64,000 bases of DNA from Candidatus Omnitrophota bacterium. GTDB lineage: Bacteria > Omnitrophota > Omnitrophia > Omnitrophales > JACROU01. Shown one piece after another: positions 8,609-18,314 of the stretch. A program made the position numbers and the translations under genes. The DNA lies in NCBI GenBank assembly GCA_029261035.1, contig JAJDCD010000025.1, forward strand, positions 186,001-250,000, given 5' to 3'. Below the pieces are notes generated by a model. It saw only the letters and a program-made list of their open reading frames with translations. It was not told the DNA's origin and did no database searches. Each line of letters begins with the position of its first letter. The stretch's first letter is position 1.

Positions 8609-9730
8609 TTACTTAAATGTATCTTTTAATTTATCCAAAAAGCCCTTAGAAACCTCTACATTTTCTTTTCTTTTTTGTGCTAATAAACAAATAATCTTTT
8701 TTTCTTCATCCGATAATTTTTTTGGAATTTCTATTTGGACACGAACCAACTCATCCCCACGACCTCCTCCATGCAAACGAGGTAAGCCCTTTTCTTTTAG
8801 ACGAAAAATTTTAGCACTTTGTGTTCCTGAAGGAATCTTAAGTTTAACTTTCCCTTCCAAAGAAGGTACTTCAACAGAGCCTCCAACACAGGCTACCGTA
8901 AACGGAATTTCCACATCACACAAAACATCATCATCCAACCGCTTAAATTGTGTATGTGGACGCACTTGAACTAAAACAAACAAATTACCTCTTGGACCGC
9001 CCCGTTCCCCCGCTTCACCTTCTCCAGATATCTTAAGCCTAGAACCCGATTCCATTCCAGGTGGGATTTTCACTTGAATCTTTCGTGTTTTTTCAGTTCT
9101 GCCATTTCCTCGGCACTGCTTACAAGGGTTTGAAATAATCTCTCCTGCACCTTGGCAACGACGGCAAGTTTGAGCAATACTAAAAAAACCTTGAGTCATT
9201 CTAACTTGACCGGCCCCTCTACAATCAGAACATGTCTCCGCTTTAGAACCCGGTTCTGCTCCGCTACCCGTACAAGCATCACAAGTTTCTAATCGAGGTA
9301 TATTCAAAGTTACTTTCTTCCCATGAAGAACTTCAGTCAATTCTATTTCTAAACTATATTGTAAATCAGAACCTCTAGCGACTCGAGACCCCCCGCCCCT
9401 TGCAGAGCCTCCGAAGAAATCTTCAAATAAATCACCAAAAATGTCCCCAAAATCTCTGAAAGAGTCCTGAAAACCTTCAAACCCTGAAAATCCTTGCCCA
9501 CCCATAGAGTGCCCAAATTGATCATACTGAGCTCTTTTACTCGAGTCACTCAGCACAGCATAGGCCTCTGCCGCTTCTTTAAAATTATTTTCCGCTTGTT
9601 GATCTCCTGGGTTTCTGTCAGGATGATATTTTAAAGCTAGCTTTCTATAAGCCTTCTTAATCTCACCTTCAGACGACTCCTTAGTAACTCCTAAAACTTG
9701 ATAGTAATCTCTCTTTTGTGTATTTGCCAT
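8609..9730 (-). CDS. dnaJ: Chaperone protein DnaJ
   Basis: 373 residues, full length. J domain with HPD at 36-38, Gly/Phe-rich linker (about 75-115), four CxxCxGxG zinc-finger repeats ([32 protein letters not shown]) and C-terminal substrate-binding domains. It delivers unfolded proteins to DnaK and stimulates DnaK's ATPase. It lies 4 bases after grpE in a heat-shock operon headed by hrcA; dnaK itself is not in this window. Confidence 0.98.
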   Translation of the reverse strand: MANTQKRDYYQVLGVTKESSEGEIKKAYRKLALKYHPDRNPGDQQAENNFKEAAEAYAVLSDSSKRAQYDQFGHSMGGQGFSGFEGFQDSFRDFGDIFGDLFEDFFGGSARGGGSRVARGSDLQYSLEIELTEVLHGKKVTLNIPRLETCDACTGSGAEPGSKAETCSDCRGAGQVRMTQGFFSIAQTCRRCQGAGEIISNPCKQCRGNGRTEKTRKIQVKIPPGMESGSRLKISGEGEAGERGGPRGNLFVLVQVRPHTQFKRLDDDVLCDVEIPFTVACVGGSVEVPSLEGKVKLKIPSGTQSAKIFRLKEKGLPRLHGGGRGDELVRVQIEIPKKLSDEEKKIICLLAQKRKENVEVSKGFLDKLKDTFK

Positions 9731-9734
9731 TATC

Positions 9735-10313
9735 TTATTCCTTTATGTCAACGTCGTTTTGTTCTGGTTTTTTTGATACAACCACTTTCGAAGGCCTTAA
9801 CAGTTTTCCTTGAAATAAATAGCCCCCCTCAATCTCCTCTAGAATAGTTCCATCTTCTTTTTCAAGATTCTCCAGAGCAGTTAACGCTTCATGAAAGTGA
9901 GGATCAAAAGGCTTTTCTAAAACTTCTAACCTTTCCAAGCCGTGTGCCTTTAAAATATCACACATATGTTTTTTAATTATTTGAACTCCTTCTAAAATTG
10001 ACTCCTTTGAATCACTGTGTGTTTTAGCATGAACCAAAGCTCTATCTAAATGATCCAACACAGGAAGAAACTCTTGAATCAATCGTTCATTAGCAAACTT
10101 AAGAAATTCAGATTTTTCTTTTTCAAATCTTTTCTTTACATTTGCATACTCTGCCGCAGTCCGAAGCATCCCATCTTTTAAAGCTTCAAGCTCCTCTATC
10201 TTTTTAATCAACTCTTGGTATTCCGCTTCAGATATTTTTCTTTCTACATTTTCAAGTTTTTCTTTTCGCTTCTTTTCTGATTTTTCACTCTTTTTTTTGG
10301 CTTCCTCGCTCAT
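9735..10313 (-). CDS. grpE: Nucleotide exchange factor GrpE
   Basis: 192 residues. A charged N-terminal region is followed by a long coiled coil (about 25-95, with [37 protein letters not shown]) and a β-rich head containing FDPHFHEAL and the C-terminal [16 protein letters not shown] motif. It releases ADP from DnaK. Twelve bases after hrcA and 4 before dnaJ, it shares the CIRCE-controlled operon. Confidence 0.96.
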   Translation of the reverse strand: MSEEAKKKSEKSEKKRKEKLENVERKISEAEYQELIKKIEELEALKDGMLRTAAEYANVKKRFEKEKSEFLKFANERLIQEFLPVLDHLDRALVHAKTHSDSKESILEGVQIIKKHMCDILKAHGLERLEVLEKPFDPHFHEALTALENLEKEDGTILEEIEGGYLFQGKLLRPSKVVVSKKPEQNDVDIKE

Positions 10314-10325
10314 AAACTACCTCCC

Positions 10326-11357
10326 TTAAAATGTCTGTTTTAACAAGCTTTGCATTTCATCAGACATATATTCCACAACTGAAATAATATTTCCGTAATC
10401 CATTCGTTTTGGACCTAAAACACCCAAAAAACCAACCGACTGATCTTTAAGCTTATAACTTGATGTAATGAGAGAACAATCTAAAATAGAATTCAACTGA
10501 GTCTCATGACCAATCTGAACTTTCAAACCTTGTTCTGTTGTAATGTCTCTATCAAATAATTGCAGCAATGAAATTTTATCCTCAAAAAAATCGATGATTG
10601 TTCTCGTTTTATTCAAATCATCAAATTCCGGATTACTTAAAACATTGGCTGAACCTTCTAATGAAAATTTAAGCTCCTGCAACACAACCATACTTTCTTG
10701 AACAATTCTACAAGCCACATCCGATAATCGATATAAAGAATCTTTCCTAGATCCCAATTGACTCAATAGTTCTATCTCTAAATTAGAAAATAAGACTCCC
10801 TTCAATTCTTGATTTATAAAATTACAAATAGTTTTTAATTCTTCTGCTTCTAGAGATTCTTCTATTTCAAGAAACCCTTGCCATACCATACCACTAGCAG
10901 AAACCCAAACCACCAGCATACGCACATCATCTATTGGAACCAAATTAACCGACTTAAAATACTGCGACTCTAGTTTAGGATAAAATACCAAACTCGCTTG
11001 ATTCGTTAAACTAGACAAGATTTTAGAAGAATTCTGAATAACATCATCAATACTCTGAGCCTTCACACGAAACGAATCCATGACTTGTCCCGCCATATCT
11101 TGTGAGACCCGCCCTCTTCTCATTAAATGATCTACAAAGTAACGGTAGCCTAAATCCGTTGGCAACCTTCCTGCAGACGTATGAGGATGTGTAATATACC
11201 CTTTATCTTCTAGAACACCCAGTTCGTTCCTAATGGTCGCAGGAGAAACTCCCAAACTAGAACTTTGAGCAATCATTTGAGAACTGACTGGAATCACAGA
11301 ATGAATGTACTCTGTCACAACCAAAGATAAAATGTTCTTTTGTCTATCTGTTAGCAT
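10326..11357 (-). CDS. hrcA: Heat-inducible transcription repressor HrcA
   Basis: About 343 residues from the chosen ATG at 11357 (MLTDRQKNILSLVVTEYI). The N-terminal winged helix has the family sequence SSSLGVSPATIRNELGVLEDKGYITHPHTSAGRLPTDLGYRYFVD; the rest is the GAF-like effector and dimer domain. HrcA represses heat-shock genes by binding CIRCE, which lies 28 bases upstream of this start. An upstream in-frame ATG at 11381 is rejected because it lies inside the promoter/operator and upstream of the likely transcript start, while GGAGATTG precedes the chosen ATG. The gene is therefore likely to be self-regulated. Confidence 0.95.
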   Translation of the reverse strand: MLTDRQKNILSLVVTEYIHSVIPVSSQMIAQSSSLGVSPATIRNELGVLEDKGYITHPHTSAGRLPTDLGYRYFVDHLMRRGRVSQDMAGQVMDSFRVKAQSIDDVIQNSSKILSSLTNQASLVFYPKLESQYFKSVNLVPIDDVRMLVVWVSASGMVWQGFLEIEESLEAEELKTICNFINQELKGVLFSNLEIELLSQLGSRKDSLYRLSDVACRIVQESMVVLQELKFSLEGSANVLSNPEFDDLNKTRTIIDFFEDKISLLQLFDRDITTEQGLKVQIGHETQLNSILDCSLITSSYKLKDQSVGFLGVLGPKRMDYGNIISVVEYMSDEMQSLLKQTF

Positions 11358-11381
11358 CCACAATCTCCAAAAAAGGGGCAT

Positions 11382-11411
11382 ATTCTAGCACTCTTTAACT
11401 TTGAGTGCTAA
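11382..11411 (-). promoter_or_regulatory. CIRCE operator with overlapping extended -10 promoter for hrcA-grpE-dnaJ
   Basis: CTAGCACTC, nine bases, GAGTGCTAA at 11385-11411 is a CIRCE inverted repeat with one mismatch to the consensus TTAGCACTC-N9-GAGTGCTAA. On the minus strand its proximal half runs straight into TGCTAGAAT (11390 to 11382), an extended -10 element. Bound HrcA would cover the -10 region. The inferred transcript start is near 11375, about 18 bases before the hrcA ATG. Confidence 0.92.
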
Positions 11412-11486
11412 TAAAAAGTATTTAGAAATTAGCTTTTTCTATGGGAAATAGATAGATTAACACCCTAACCTCAGACAGGCTAAGGG

Positions 11487-12905
11487 CTACACAACAGAAG
11501 GGAATATATTCTGGAAGTCTGCTTTTTTTCTTCTAATTTGCTCTAATTGCTGTGTATCCACAAATACTTTCTCGCTCGAAAATGGAAGTTCAATTTCTAT
11601 TCCAGAAAAATCTTTAAATGAGTACGCCCTTAAAACCTTACCTATCAAACGTAATATAGTATCAACATAATAGTTTACATCCTCAGGGTTTTGAGTTCCC
11701 ACAACTTGAGGAAGTACGTCTGGCACAAGACCCTCTTCTAAAGCTGTCTTAAAAGAAAAATAACCTACTTGATCTAAAGCTTCTATAGATTGATCTGTTT
11801 TTTCCTCCGGAAGATTATAAACAATCTCAGGCTTCACCTTTCCCAAGGTATTCTCAATACGCTCATCCGAAAACATTAAATTTCCGGCACGTCGAGACAA
11901 TTGTTTTGCCAAAAATCCAGGAAAAGTTACTTCTTCTAATTCATACTTCGTAGCCCAGTTTTCAAAATTTTCATAAAGCTTTAATTCTTGAGGAAATTTA
12001 ATCTTCTGCAAATTCCCATCAGGTCCCTTAAAATCAAAAGGAATCACACGACTTATTTGATATTGATTTCCCTGCTGCACCAACACAAATAAAAACTCAG
12101 TTTCATATTCTGACGGAATTAGAAACTCATGCTCACTGTACTCTTCTTTAGGTTTAAATTCTTCTTTTAACTTCACATAAACCAAAGCCTGATTTTGTTT
12201 AAAAGCAATAGAACGTATATCAACAATTTCAGGACCCTCACTTTTTTTAAACTGAGACTCAAGTAAATAAGAATAAAAAAATGGGGAAATCATATTTAAA
12301 TTTGTTCCAGAAATAAAATATTTATCCAAAAGTTCAACAACCTGCAACTGATTCATATCTTTAAATAAGTGCTGAACAGGTCTATTCCATATAACAGCTC
12401 GATTAATCTTAAGATCATGAGAAACACGTTCTCTGTATTCACTTCTAGGAATATCCCAAAAACGAACTCTCTTAACATCATCCACATAGCCCAAGAGAAC
12501 AAGTTCTATTCCCGTCACTTCTGTATCAATGGCTTTAAGTAAATAAAAATCAAGATGAGAATCGGTACTCAACATCACTCTGGAAGTTGAAAAAAGAACA
12601 TCCTCCACCTTTTCCATCGCTTCAGGAGAAAATTGCAATAAATTTTCTATGTTTTTCACTTTTCCTGTAGCTAAAACATGTTCGAAGTCACTATGAAACA
12701 ATTGATTCAAAGGAAGAAAAACTCCTACAGTCTTTCCCTTAATAATCACCTCAACATCTTTAATATCATATTCTTTTAGGCAAATTTCTTTTATTGATTT
12801 TTTTACTTTTTCTTCAGGGTAAGTAGGTCCATCACAAGCAGAAAAAATAAGAGGTAGTAAAACAAGAAAACACGTTGTATATAAAAAAGTTCGGATATAA
12901 ACCAT
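11487..12905 (-). CDS. Predicted lipoprotein of unknown function
   Basis: About 472 residues from the ATG at 12905. I do not recognise the family. The N-terminus MVYIRTFLYTTCFLVLLPLIFSAC is a lipoprotein signal with Cys at about 24, although Phe at -3 is not ideal. The mature part is a mixed α/β protein without obvious repeats. An ATG at 12977 would lie before the terminator hairpin of the upstream gene, so the 12905 start, preceded by AAGG, is preferred. It lies directly downstream of the FtsH-like gene but behind that terminator, so it may have its own promoter or depend on read-through. Confidence 0.8.
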   Translation of the reverse strand: MVYIRTFLYTTCFLVLLPLIFSACDGPTYPEEKVKKSIKEICLKEYDIKDVEVIIKGKTVGVFLPLNQLFHSDFEHVLATGKVKNIENLLQFSPEAMEKVEDVLFSTSRVMLSTDSHLDFYLLKAIDTEVTGIELVLLGYVDDVKRVRFWDIPRSEYRERVSHDLKINRAVIWNRPVQHLFKDMNQLQVVELLDKYFISGTNLNMISPFFYSYLLESQFKKSEGPEIVDIRSIAFKQNQALVYVKLKEEFKPKEEYSEHEFLIPSEYETEFLFVLVQQGNQYQISRVIPFDFKGPDGNLQKIKFPQELKLYENFENWATKYELEEVTFPGFLAKQLSRRAGNLMFSDERIENTLGKVKPEIVYNLPEEKTDQSIEALDQVGYFSFKTALEEGLVPDVLPQVVGTQNPEDVNYYVDTILRLIGKVLRAYSFKDFSGIEIELPFSSEKVFVDTQQLEQIRRKKADFQNIFPSVV

Positions 12906-12931
12906 AAGTGCCTTAATTTCATTTAAAACAA

Positions 12932-12971
12932 AAAAGCCGTTTCTCCCTATAGATAGAGAAAAACGGCTTTT
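12932..12971 (-). terminator. Intrinsic terminator of the FtsH-like gene
   Basis: On the minus strand the arms AAAAGCCGTTT and AAACGGCTTTT form a stem with a CTC/GAG extension and a short loop, followed by a T-run, 20 bases after the FtsH-like stop codon. GC core plus U-tract make a typical rho-independent terminator. Confidence 0.85.
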
Positions 12972-12990
12972 AAACAATGATTAAAAAAAT

Positions 12991-14664
12991 CTAATTGTCT
13001 GAAGCATCTTCTCCAGAAAATGAATCTTTCTTCTCTTTACCCGCAGCAAATTCTCTCGGATTTGATTTGCCATATTCATTGAAAATTGCTTCAATTTCAT
13101 CAAAGTCTAATTCTTGACGACTCAAAAGCTCTTTAGCGAATCGTTCAAAAAGGTCATTTTCTTTCTTCAATAACTCTTCAACCTCTTTGATACATTCTTG
13201 AATAATTCTATTTGACGCTTCATTCAACTTCAGTTTAAAATCATTCGACAATTGAGCTTCAGGAATTGAGGTGAAATCTCCATACAAACCATCCCCACCC
13301 ATTCCAAGTCGCCACACCATATTATGGGCAATCGCAGTTGCTTGTTTAAAATCACTAGATACCCCTGTCGTTGTCGTTTGAAATTTTAATTTTTCAGCAA
13401 CATACCCACCCAGAGCCACTTTAATATTAGCAAGTAAAGTATGACTGTCATGACTGAAAAGTTCTTCCCTAGGAGTATGATGAACTACACCTAATGAAGA
13501 TTTTCTGGGAATAATGGATGCTTTAAAAACATCGTCCGTAGGGTGAAGTAAATAAGTGGTTATCAAATGACCTGTTTCATGATAAGCCGTCATTGTCTTC
13601 TCTCTATCCGTCATCTTAATCTTTTGTTTAACACCTAATTCAACACGTTCAATTGCTTCGGAAATATCTTTAGCAGAAACAACATCTTTATGGTTTCTTG
13701 TTGCAATCAAAGCAGATTCCTTAACAAGCATTTCGATGTCAGCAGGGCTTTTTCCCACAGCTTTACGAGCCAAGCGAGAAACATCAATGGACGCATCATG
13801 TTTCACTTTACCTAAATAATAACGAAACAATTTTTCACGTCCGTCTAAACTCGGCTTTGTGATATAAACCTTACGATCAAACCTTCCAGGTCTCAATAAC
13901 GCTTCGTCCATAGAATCTTCAGGAGCATTCGTAGCTCCAATCACAATAACATCTTCCAATTTAGAACCAAGACCATCCATTTCTACCAGTAATTGGTTCT
14001 GTGTATTATTAGATTCTTGTCCACCGAATTGATTAAAAGTTCTTTTATGTCCCATTGCATCTAACTCGTCAATAAATACAATGCAACCACCAAAACCATA
14101 AGCAAGAGTACGCGCTCTCTTAAATAGCTGACGTATTCGCGAAGAACCCACACCCACGAAAACTTCGTTAAATTCACTTGCTGCCATAGAAAGAAAAGGA
14201 AGGCCCGCTTCTGTAGCAATTGCTTTGGCTAAATAGGTTTTTCCACACCCAGGAGGTCCTAACATCAAAATACCTCTTAAGATTTTTCCCCCAATTTTTT
14301 TAAGGCGTGCATGATCCTTAATTAATTGAACCACTTCCCATGCTTCTTCTTTAGCTTCATCAATTCCAACAACATCAGAAAAACGCACGCTCACATCTTT
14401 CCCTTTAATTTCTTTTTTATCTGTCTTTGTCATTCCTCCACGGAGAACGACTTGATACATAAATACGAAAACAGCAGCATGGACCATACCCAAAAGTAAC
14501 GATAGTGGCATTTGTGCTAATGTAATGTTTCTATAAAAACTCTCCAGAGAATACATACCCCAAATAGATAGGCCAATCAGAACCAAAATTCCTGCAGAAA
14601 TTAAAATTTTAACTTTATGATTCATCCAATACATTTTTGCTCTTCTTAAGTATCTTTTTTCCAT
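12991..14664 (-). CDS. FtsH-like membrane AAA+ zinc metalloprotease with minimal periplasmic loop
   Basis: 557 residues against about 610-650 for typical FtsH. Two membrane segments (about 18-37 and 53-74) are separated by only some 15 residues, so the 75-residue periplasmic domain of classic FtsH is missing. The AAA+ module has Walker A GPPGCGKT (136-143), Walker B IVFIDE (195-200) and the second region of homology NAPEDSMDEALLRPGRFDRK (246-265). The protease module has HETGH (362-366) and the third zinc ligand Asp at about 438 in TTTGVSSDFKQAT. All catalytic residues are present. It probably degrades membrane or regulatory proteins from the cytoplasmic side; it may be a paralogue of a classic FtsH elsewhere. 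A strong AAGGAG precedes the start. Confidence 0.92.
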   Translation of the reverse strand: MEKRYLRRAKMYWMNHKVKILISAGILVLIGLSIWGMYSLESFYRNITLAQMPLSLLLGMVHAAVFVFMYQVVLRGGMTKTDKKEIKGKDVSVRFSDVVGIDEAKEEAWEVVQLIKDHARLKKIGGKILRGILMLGPPGCGKTYLAKAIATEAGLPFLSMAASEFNEVFVGVGSSRIRQLFKRARTLAYGFGGCIVFIDELDAMGHKRTFNQFGGQESNNTQNQLLVEMDGLGSKLEDVIVIGATNAPEDSMDEALLRPGRFDRKVYITKPSLDGREKLFRYYLGKVKHDASIDVSRLARKAVGKSPADIEMLVKESALIATRNHKDVVSAKDISEAIERVELGVKQKIKMTDREKTMTAYHETGHLITTYLLHPTDDVFKASIIPRKSSLGVVHHTPREELFSHDSHTLLANIKVALGGYVAEKLKFQTTTTGVSSDFKQATAIAHNMVWRLGMGGDGLYGDFTSIPEAQLSNDFKLKLNEASNRIIQECIKEVEELLKKENDLFERFAKELLSRQELDFDEIEAIFNEYGKSNPREFAAGKEKKDSFSGEDASDN

Positions 14665-14807
14665 ACAACTATCTCCTTGTCGAGGATACGACTTATCTCT
14701 CTAAAACCCTGTTTAGATCGCTAATCTTATAACCTTCTTACGTAAAATTATACGATCTGGATTTCAATTTATCGGCATATTATCTCTTAATCTAAATACA
14801 AAAAATA

Positions 14808-15101
14808 CTACCACTCGTCATAGTACTCATTCCACTCATCCCACTCAGAGCTTCCATCTTGAGATAAGGGACTATCTGTTTCAGAAAAAAAACTGGAAGT
14901 ATCCCCTACTTGATACTTAACCATGACAGGTTTCTCTTCTTCTTTTTTCACATCTGCATTCTTTTGATTTCCGCGGGCTTTTTCTATCCTTTTATGATAG
15001 GTCTGAGAATAAGCCTCCTCAGGAAGGATAAACCCCAATAGAAGGGCAAAAGAAATTATCAAAGTACTTAAGTAATTGATCTGAAATTTAATATTTAACA
15101 T
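14808..15101 (-). CDS. Small exported protein of unknown function
   Basis: About 97 residues from the ATG at 15101; a start at 15146 would add 15 residues ahead of the signal peptide. The N-terminus MLNIKFQINYLSTLIISFALLLGFILPEEAYS is a signal peptide with likely cleavage after AYS. The mature part has a basic stretch (HKRIEKARGNQK) and then a strongly acidic, aromatic C-terminus (EWDEWNEYYDEW). No family recognised. It stands between uvrA and the FtsH-like gene with about 140-230 bases on each side, so it may be transcribed alone. Confidence 0.55.
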   Translation of the reverse strand: MLNIKFQINYLSTLIISFALLLGFILPEEAYSQTYHKRIEKARGNQKNADVKKEEEKPVMVKYQVGDTSSFFSETDSPLSQDGSSEWDEWNEYYDEW

Positions 15102-15331
15102 ATTAATGCTCTTATCAGAATTTGTATTAAAATAGTTATATTGCAACTATCTCTAATTAACTATAGCACAATCTGTTACGAAACTCTAAAGAGTTAATCA
15201 ATACCAACAAATTAATACATTTAAAAAAGGTTTTAGGACTTAAAATTAGCATATTCTCTATCTATTGTCAAAACCTTATGTTTTCCTATTAGATGTTTAA
15301 AAATGACCTAAAATTCAATTGTTTCAGTAAA

Positions 15332-18169
15332 TCAGCTCTTAGAAGTCACTTTCATACAAGATTTCTTAAGGTACTGAGCTGTATAAGACTCTGAAACTTT
15401 AGACAAGTTTTTTTGGGGCCCTGAATACAGAACATCTCCACCTTCGTCACCACCCTCTGGACCAAGATCTATAATAAAATCTGCATTTCTTATAATTTCC
15501 ATATTATGCTCAATAACTAAAAGAGAATTCCCATTTTGAAGTAATTCATCAAAAGCTTTAATGAGAAACTGAATATCATGGTAATGAAGTCCTGTCGTTG
15601 GCTCATCAAATATGTAAAGAACTTCAGACTTGCAACAATCACTCATCTCTAATGCAAGCTTCAACCGTTGAGCTTCACCTGCTGACAAAGTCGTTGCTGA
15701 TTGCCCTAATCTTAAATAACCCAACCCAACACTTTTCAGCACTCTCAATTTACGAACTAGTTTGTGTTGTTCTTTAAAAAAATCTAAAGCCTCTTCAACT
15801 GTTAAACTCAAAACCTCATGAATATTCTTGCTTCTGTACTTAATCTCTAAAATGTGCGTTTGATATCGAGTTCCATTACACTGATCGCATTCCACATAGA
15901 CATCTGCCATAAAGTGCATTTCAACACATATCTTTCCTTCTCCATGACAGCCTTCACAACGCCCACCTGCAACATTAAAAGAAAAAGCTCCAGGCCCCAA
16001 ATGACGTCTCTGAGCATCTGGCGTTTTAGAAAATATTTGTCGTATATGATCAAATGCTTTCAAGTAAGTCACTGGATTTGAGCGAGGAGTTCGCCCAATG
16101 GGAGACTGGTCAATCAAAATAATATCATTCACAAAATCAAAACCTGTCACTTCTTTACAAGCTCCAACATCTGCAACAGACTTCCCTTTAGCTCTAAGAT
16201 AGTTTTTGTATAGAACATCATAAACCAAAGTGCTTTTTCCTGACCCAGAAACACCCGACACAACACAAAATTGTTTAAGAGGAATCTCGACATCAATGTT
16301 TTTTAAATTATGTTCTGAAGCACCTTTAATATGAATACACCCAGCTTCCTCACCTGGCTTAGAAACATACCCTCTCTCAATCTTCTCTTTTCCATTAAGG
16401 TACTTGGCCGTCAAAGAATTAGGATCTTTTAATAGTTTTTTCATCTCTCCACTAAATATAACTTCTCCTCCATACGCCCCAGCAAAAGGCCCCATATCGA
16501 TCACTTTATCTGCCATTCGCATCATCGAAGCATCATGTTCAACAACAACAACTGTATTTCCCAAACCTCTCAATTCTTGAAGTAGATTAATCAACAATTC
16601 ATTATCTCGTTCATGCAACCCAATACTAGGTTCGTCTAAAACATAAAGGGTATCCACAAGACTAGAACCTAAAGATTTTGCCAAGTTGATTCTTTGACTT
16701 TCTCCACCGGATAAATTTCGAGAAAGACGCCCTAAAGTTAAATACCCTAACCCAACATCATTTAAGAACTTAATCCTCTTGTTTAACTCCAATAAAATAG
16801 GCCCTGTAATTTTCTCTTCATGTTCCGTCAACTTCAATTTGTGAAAAAACTTTTTCAGATGAACCAAAGGGATCTGACATAATTCATCTACATTTTTTTT
16901 ATTAATTGTCACATTTAAAACACGTTCCTTTAACCTACTTCCCTTACATTCAGGGCAAACAAAATATCCTCTATACTTACTTAAAAAAATTCGAACATGC
17001 ATTTTGTATGTTTTCTTTTTTAAGTATTCAAAAAATCCTTCCACACTATAAAAGTCATTTTCCTTATCCCCTTCGTGAAGAATAATATCTTTTTGTTTCT
17101 GACTTAATTCTTCAAATGGTTTGTCCCAAGAAATTTTTTTCTTTTTACAGTATTTTTCTAACTGTTCCGCTTCCCAAGCGGCACTCGGTTTGGTCCAAGG
17201 CTCAATAACACCTTCACCTAAAGACTTTTTAGGGTTCGGTATAACCAAATTCCAATCAATGTCAATAATCCGGCCAAACCCCTGACAGGTTTCACAAGCT
17301 CCTAGCGGGCTATTAAAAGAAAACATATTGGGGACGGGTTTTTGAAATTCTTGTGTATAAGGCGAACAATTAAATAACCTAGAATAGGTTTTACACTCCC
17401 ACCCTAAAAAGTCTTTTTGTTCTGATGGAAATTTTTCAGAAATATTTGGAGAGACATAAACTGAAAGAAATTCTTTACCAAAGCGATAAGCTGATTCCAA
17501 GGACTCAACAACTCGGACTTTTTTTGAATCTTCCAATAAAATACGATCTGCAATAATGGATAATTTATCTATACATTCATCTTCTAAAATCGATTTTTCC
17601 AAAGGAACGATTTGACTCTTCCATAATACACGTGTAAAACCTTGTTGCGACATTTCCGACATAAGTTCATCTGGATATGTTCGAACTTTCTCTGAAAGAG
17701 GGACATCGAATACGATTATGGCCCAATGGCCTTTGTATTGCTTAAACAAATCCTCCACAACATACTGAGGTTCCTCTTCCTGAACTAGTTGATGCGTTTC
17801 TGGGCAATAAGTCTTTCCAATACGAGAGAAAAGGATTCTTAAATAATCATTCACTTCTGTTTGAGTTCCAACGGTAGAACGAGCATTCGAAATTCGATTT
17901 TCTGCTTGAATAGCAATGGCAGGTAAAATTCCAGAAACAGAATCTAAATCAGGTTTTTCCATACGCTCAAGAAATTGGCGCGCATACGAGGACAAAGACT
18001 CAACATACCTTCTTTGTCCTTCCGCATATAAAGTATCAAAGGCAAGCGAAGACTTTCCAGAACCACTCACTCCTGTAATAACCACTAATTGATTATGCGG
18101 AATGGATATATCCAGATTTTTTAAATTATGAGTTTTCACTCCCTTAAGAGAAATCTCACCTTGAGACAT
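15332..18169 (-). CDS. uvrA: UvrABC system protein A
   Basis: 945 residues from the ATG at 18169, preceded by AGGTGG at good spacing; a GTG four codons upstream is the alternative. Two ABC-type ATPase domains: Walker A GVSGSGKS near 33-40 and again in the second half, with signatures LSGGESQR and LSAGEAQR. It detects DNA damage in nucleotide excision repair with UvrB and UvrC. The second zinc module (CEGC...CDQC) is intact. The first reads CSPY (268-271) where CxxC is usual, followed by the normal GACETC, so one zinc ligand seems to be replaced by Tyr. Confidence 0.97.
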   Translation of the reverse strand: MSQGEISLKGVKTHNLKNLDISIPHNQLVVITGVSGSGKSSLAFDTLYAEGQRRYVESLSSYARQFLERMEKPDLDSVSGILPAIAIQAENRISNARSTVGTQTEVNDYLRILFSRIGKTYCPETHQLVQEEEPQYVVEDLFKQYKGHWAIIVFDVPLSEKVRTYPDELMSEMSQQGFTRVLWKSQIVPLEKSILEDECIDKLSIIADRILLEDSKKVRVVESLESAYRFGKEFLSVYVSPNISEKFPSEQKDFLGWECKTYSRLFNCSPYTQEFQKPVPNMFSFNSPLGACETCQGFGRIIDIDWNLVIPNPKKSLGEGVIEPWTKPSAAWEAEQLEKYCKKKKISWDKPFEELSQKQKDIILHEGDKENDFYSVEGFFEYLKKKTYKMHVRIFLSKYRGYFVCPECKGSRLKERVLNVTINKKNVDELCQIPLVHLKKFFHKLKLTEHEEKITGPILLELNKRIKFLNDVGLGYLTLGRLSRNLSGGESQRINLAKSLGSSLVDTLYVLDEPSIGLHERDNELLINLLQELRGLGNTVVVVEHDASMMRMADKVIDMGPFAGAYGGEVIFSGEMKKLLKDPNSLTAKYLNGKEKIERGYVSKPGEEAGCIHIKGASEHNLKNIDVEIPLKQFCVVSGVSGSGKSTLVYDVLYKNYLRAKGKSVADVGACKEVTGFDFVNDIILIDQSPIGRTPRSNPVTYLKAFDHIRQIFSKTPDAQRRHLGPGAFSFNVAGGRCEGCHGEGKICVEMHFMADVYVECDQCNGTRYQTHILEIKYRSKNIHEVLSLTVEEALDFFKEQHKLVRKLRVLKSVGLGYLRLGQSATTLSAGEAQRLKLALEMSDCCKSEVLYIFDEPTTGLHYHDIQFLIKAFDELLQNGNSLLVIEHNMEIIRNADFIIDLGPEGGDEGGDVLYSGPQKNLSKVSESYTAQYLKKSCMKVTSKS

Positions 18170-18218
18170 GCGTATGACCACCTATAGACTATGAAAATGG
18201 GCTAATAACAAACTTACT

Positions 18219-18224
18219 ATTATA
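18219..18224 (-). promoter_or_regulatory. Candidate -10 element upstream of uvrA
   Basis: TATAAT on the minus strand, about 50 bases upstream of the uvrA ATG. At 17 bases upstream there is only a weak TTTTCT. No LexA-type box was recognised nearby. Confidence 0.35.
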
Positions 18225-18314
18225 AGGGAAAAGAAGGTCAGAGAAAATAAGAAAAGTTTAAATAGCGGGGTAATTAGCTAATAATATGTGTTTTGTAGGT
18301 ATTCTTGGGAAGCA

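Noticed and set aside
8424-8969. 181-codon plus-strand frame
   Set aside because: Entirely antisense to the FmdB-type gene and dnaJ, which have clear family motifs.
11357-11381. Upstream ATG (11381) for hrcA
   Set aside because: It lies at the -10 region next to CIRCE, upstream of the inferred transcript start; the ATG at 11357 has a ribosome-binding site.
15228-15294. AAGGTTTT/AAAACCTT stem downstream of uvrA as a terminator
   Set aside because: The loop is about 50 bases and the stem AT-rich; pairing is too weak to call.
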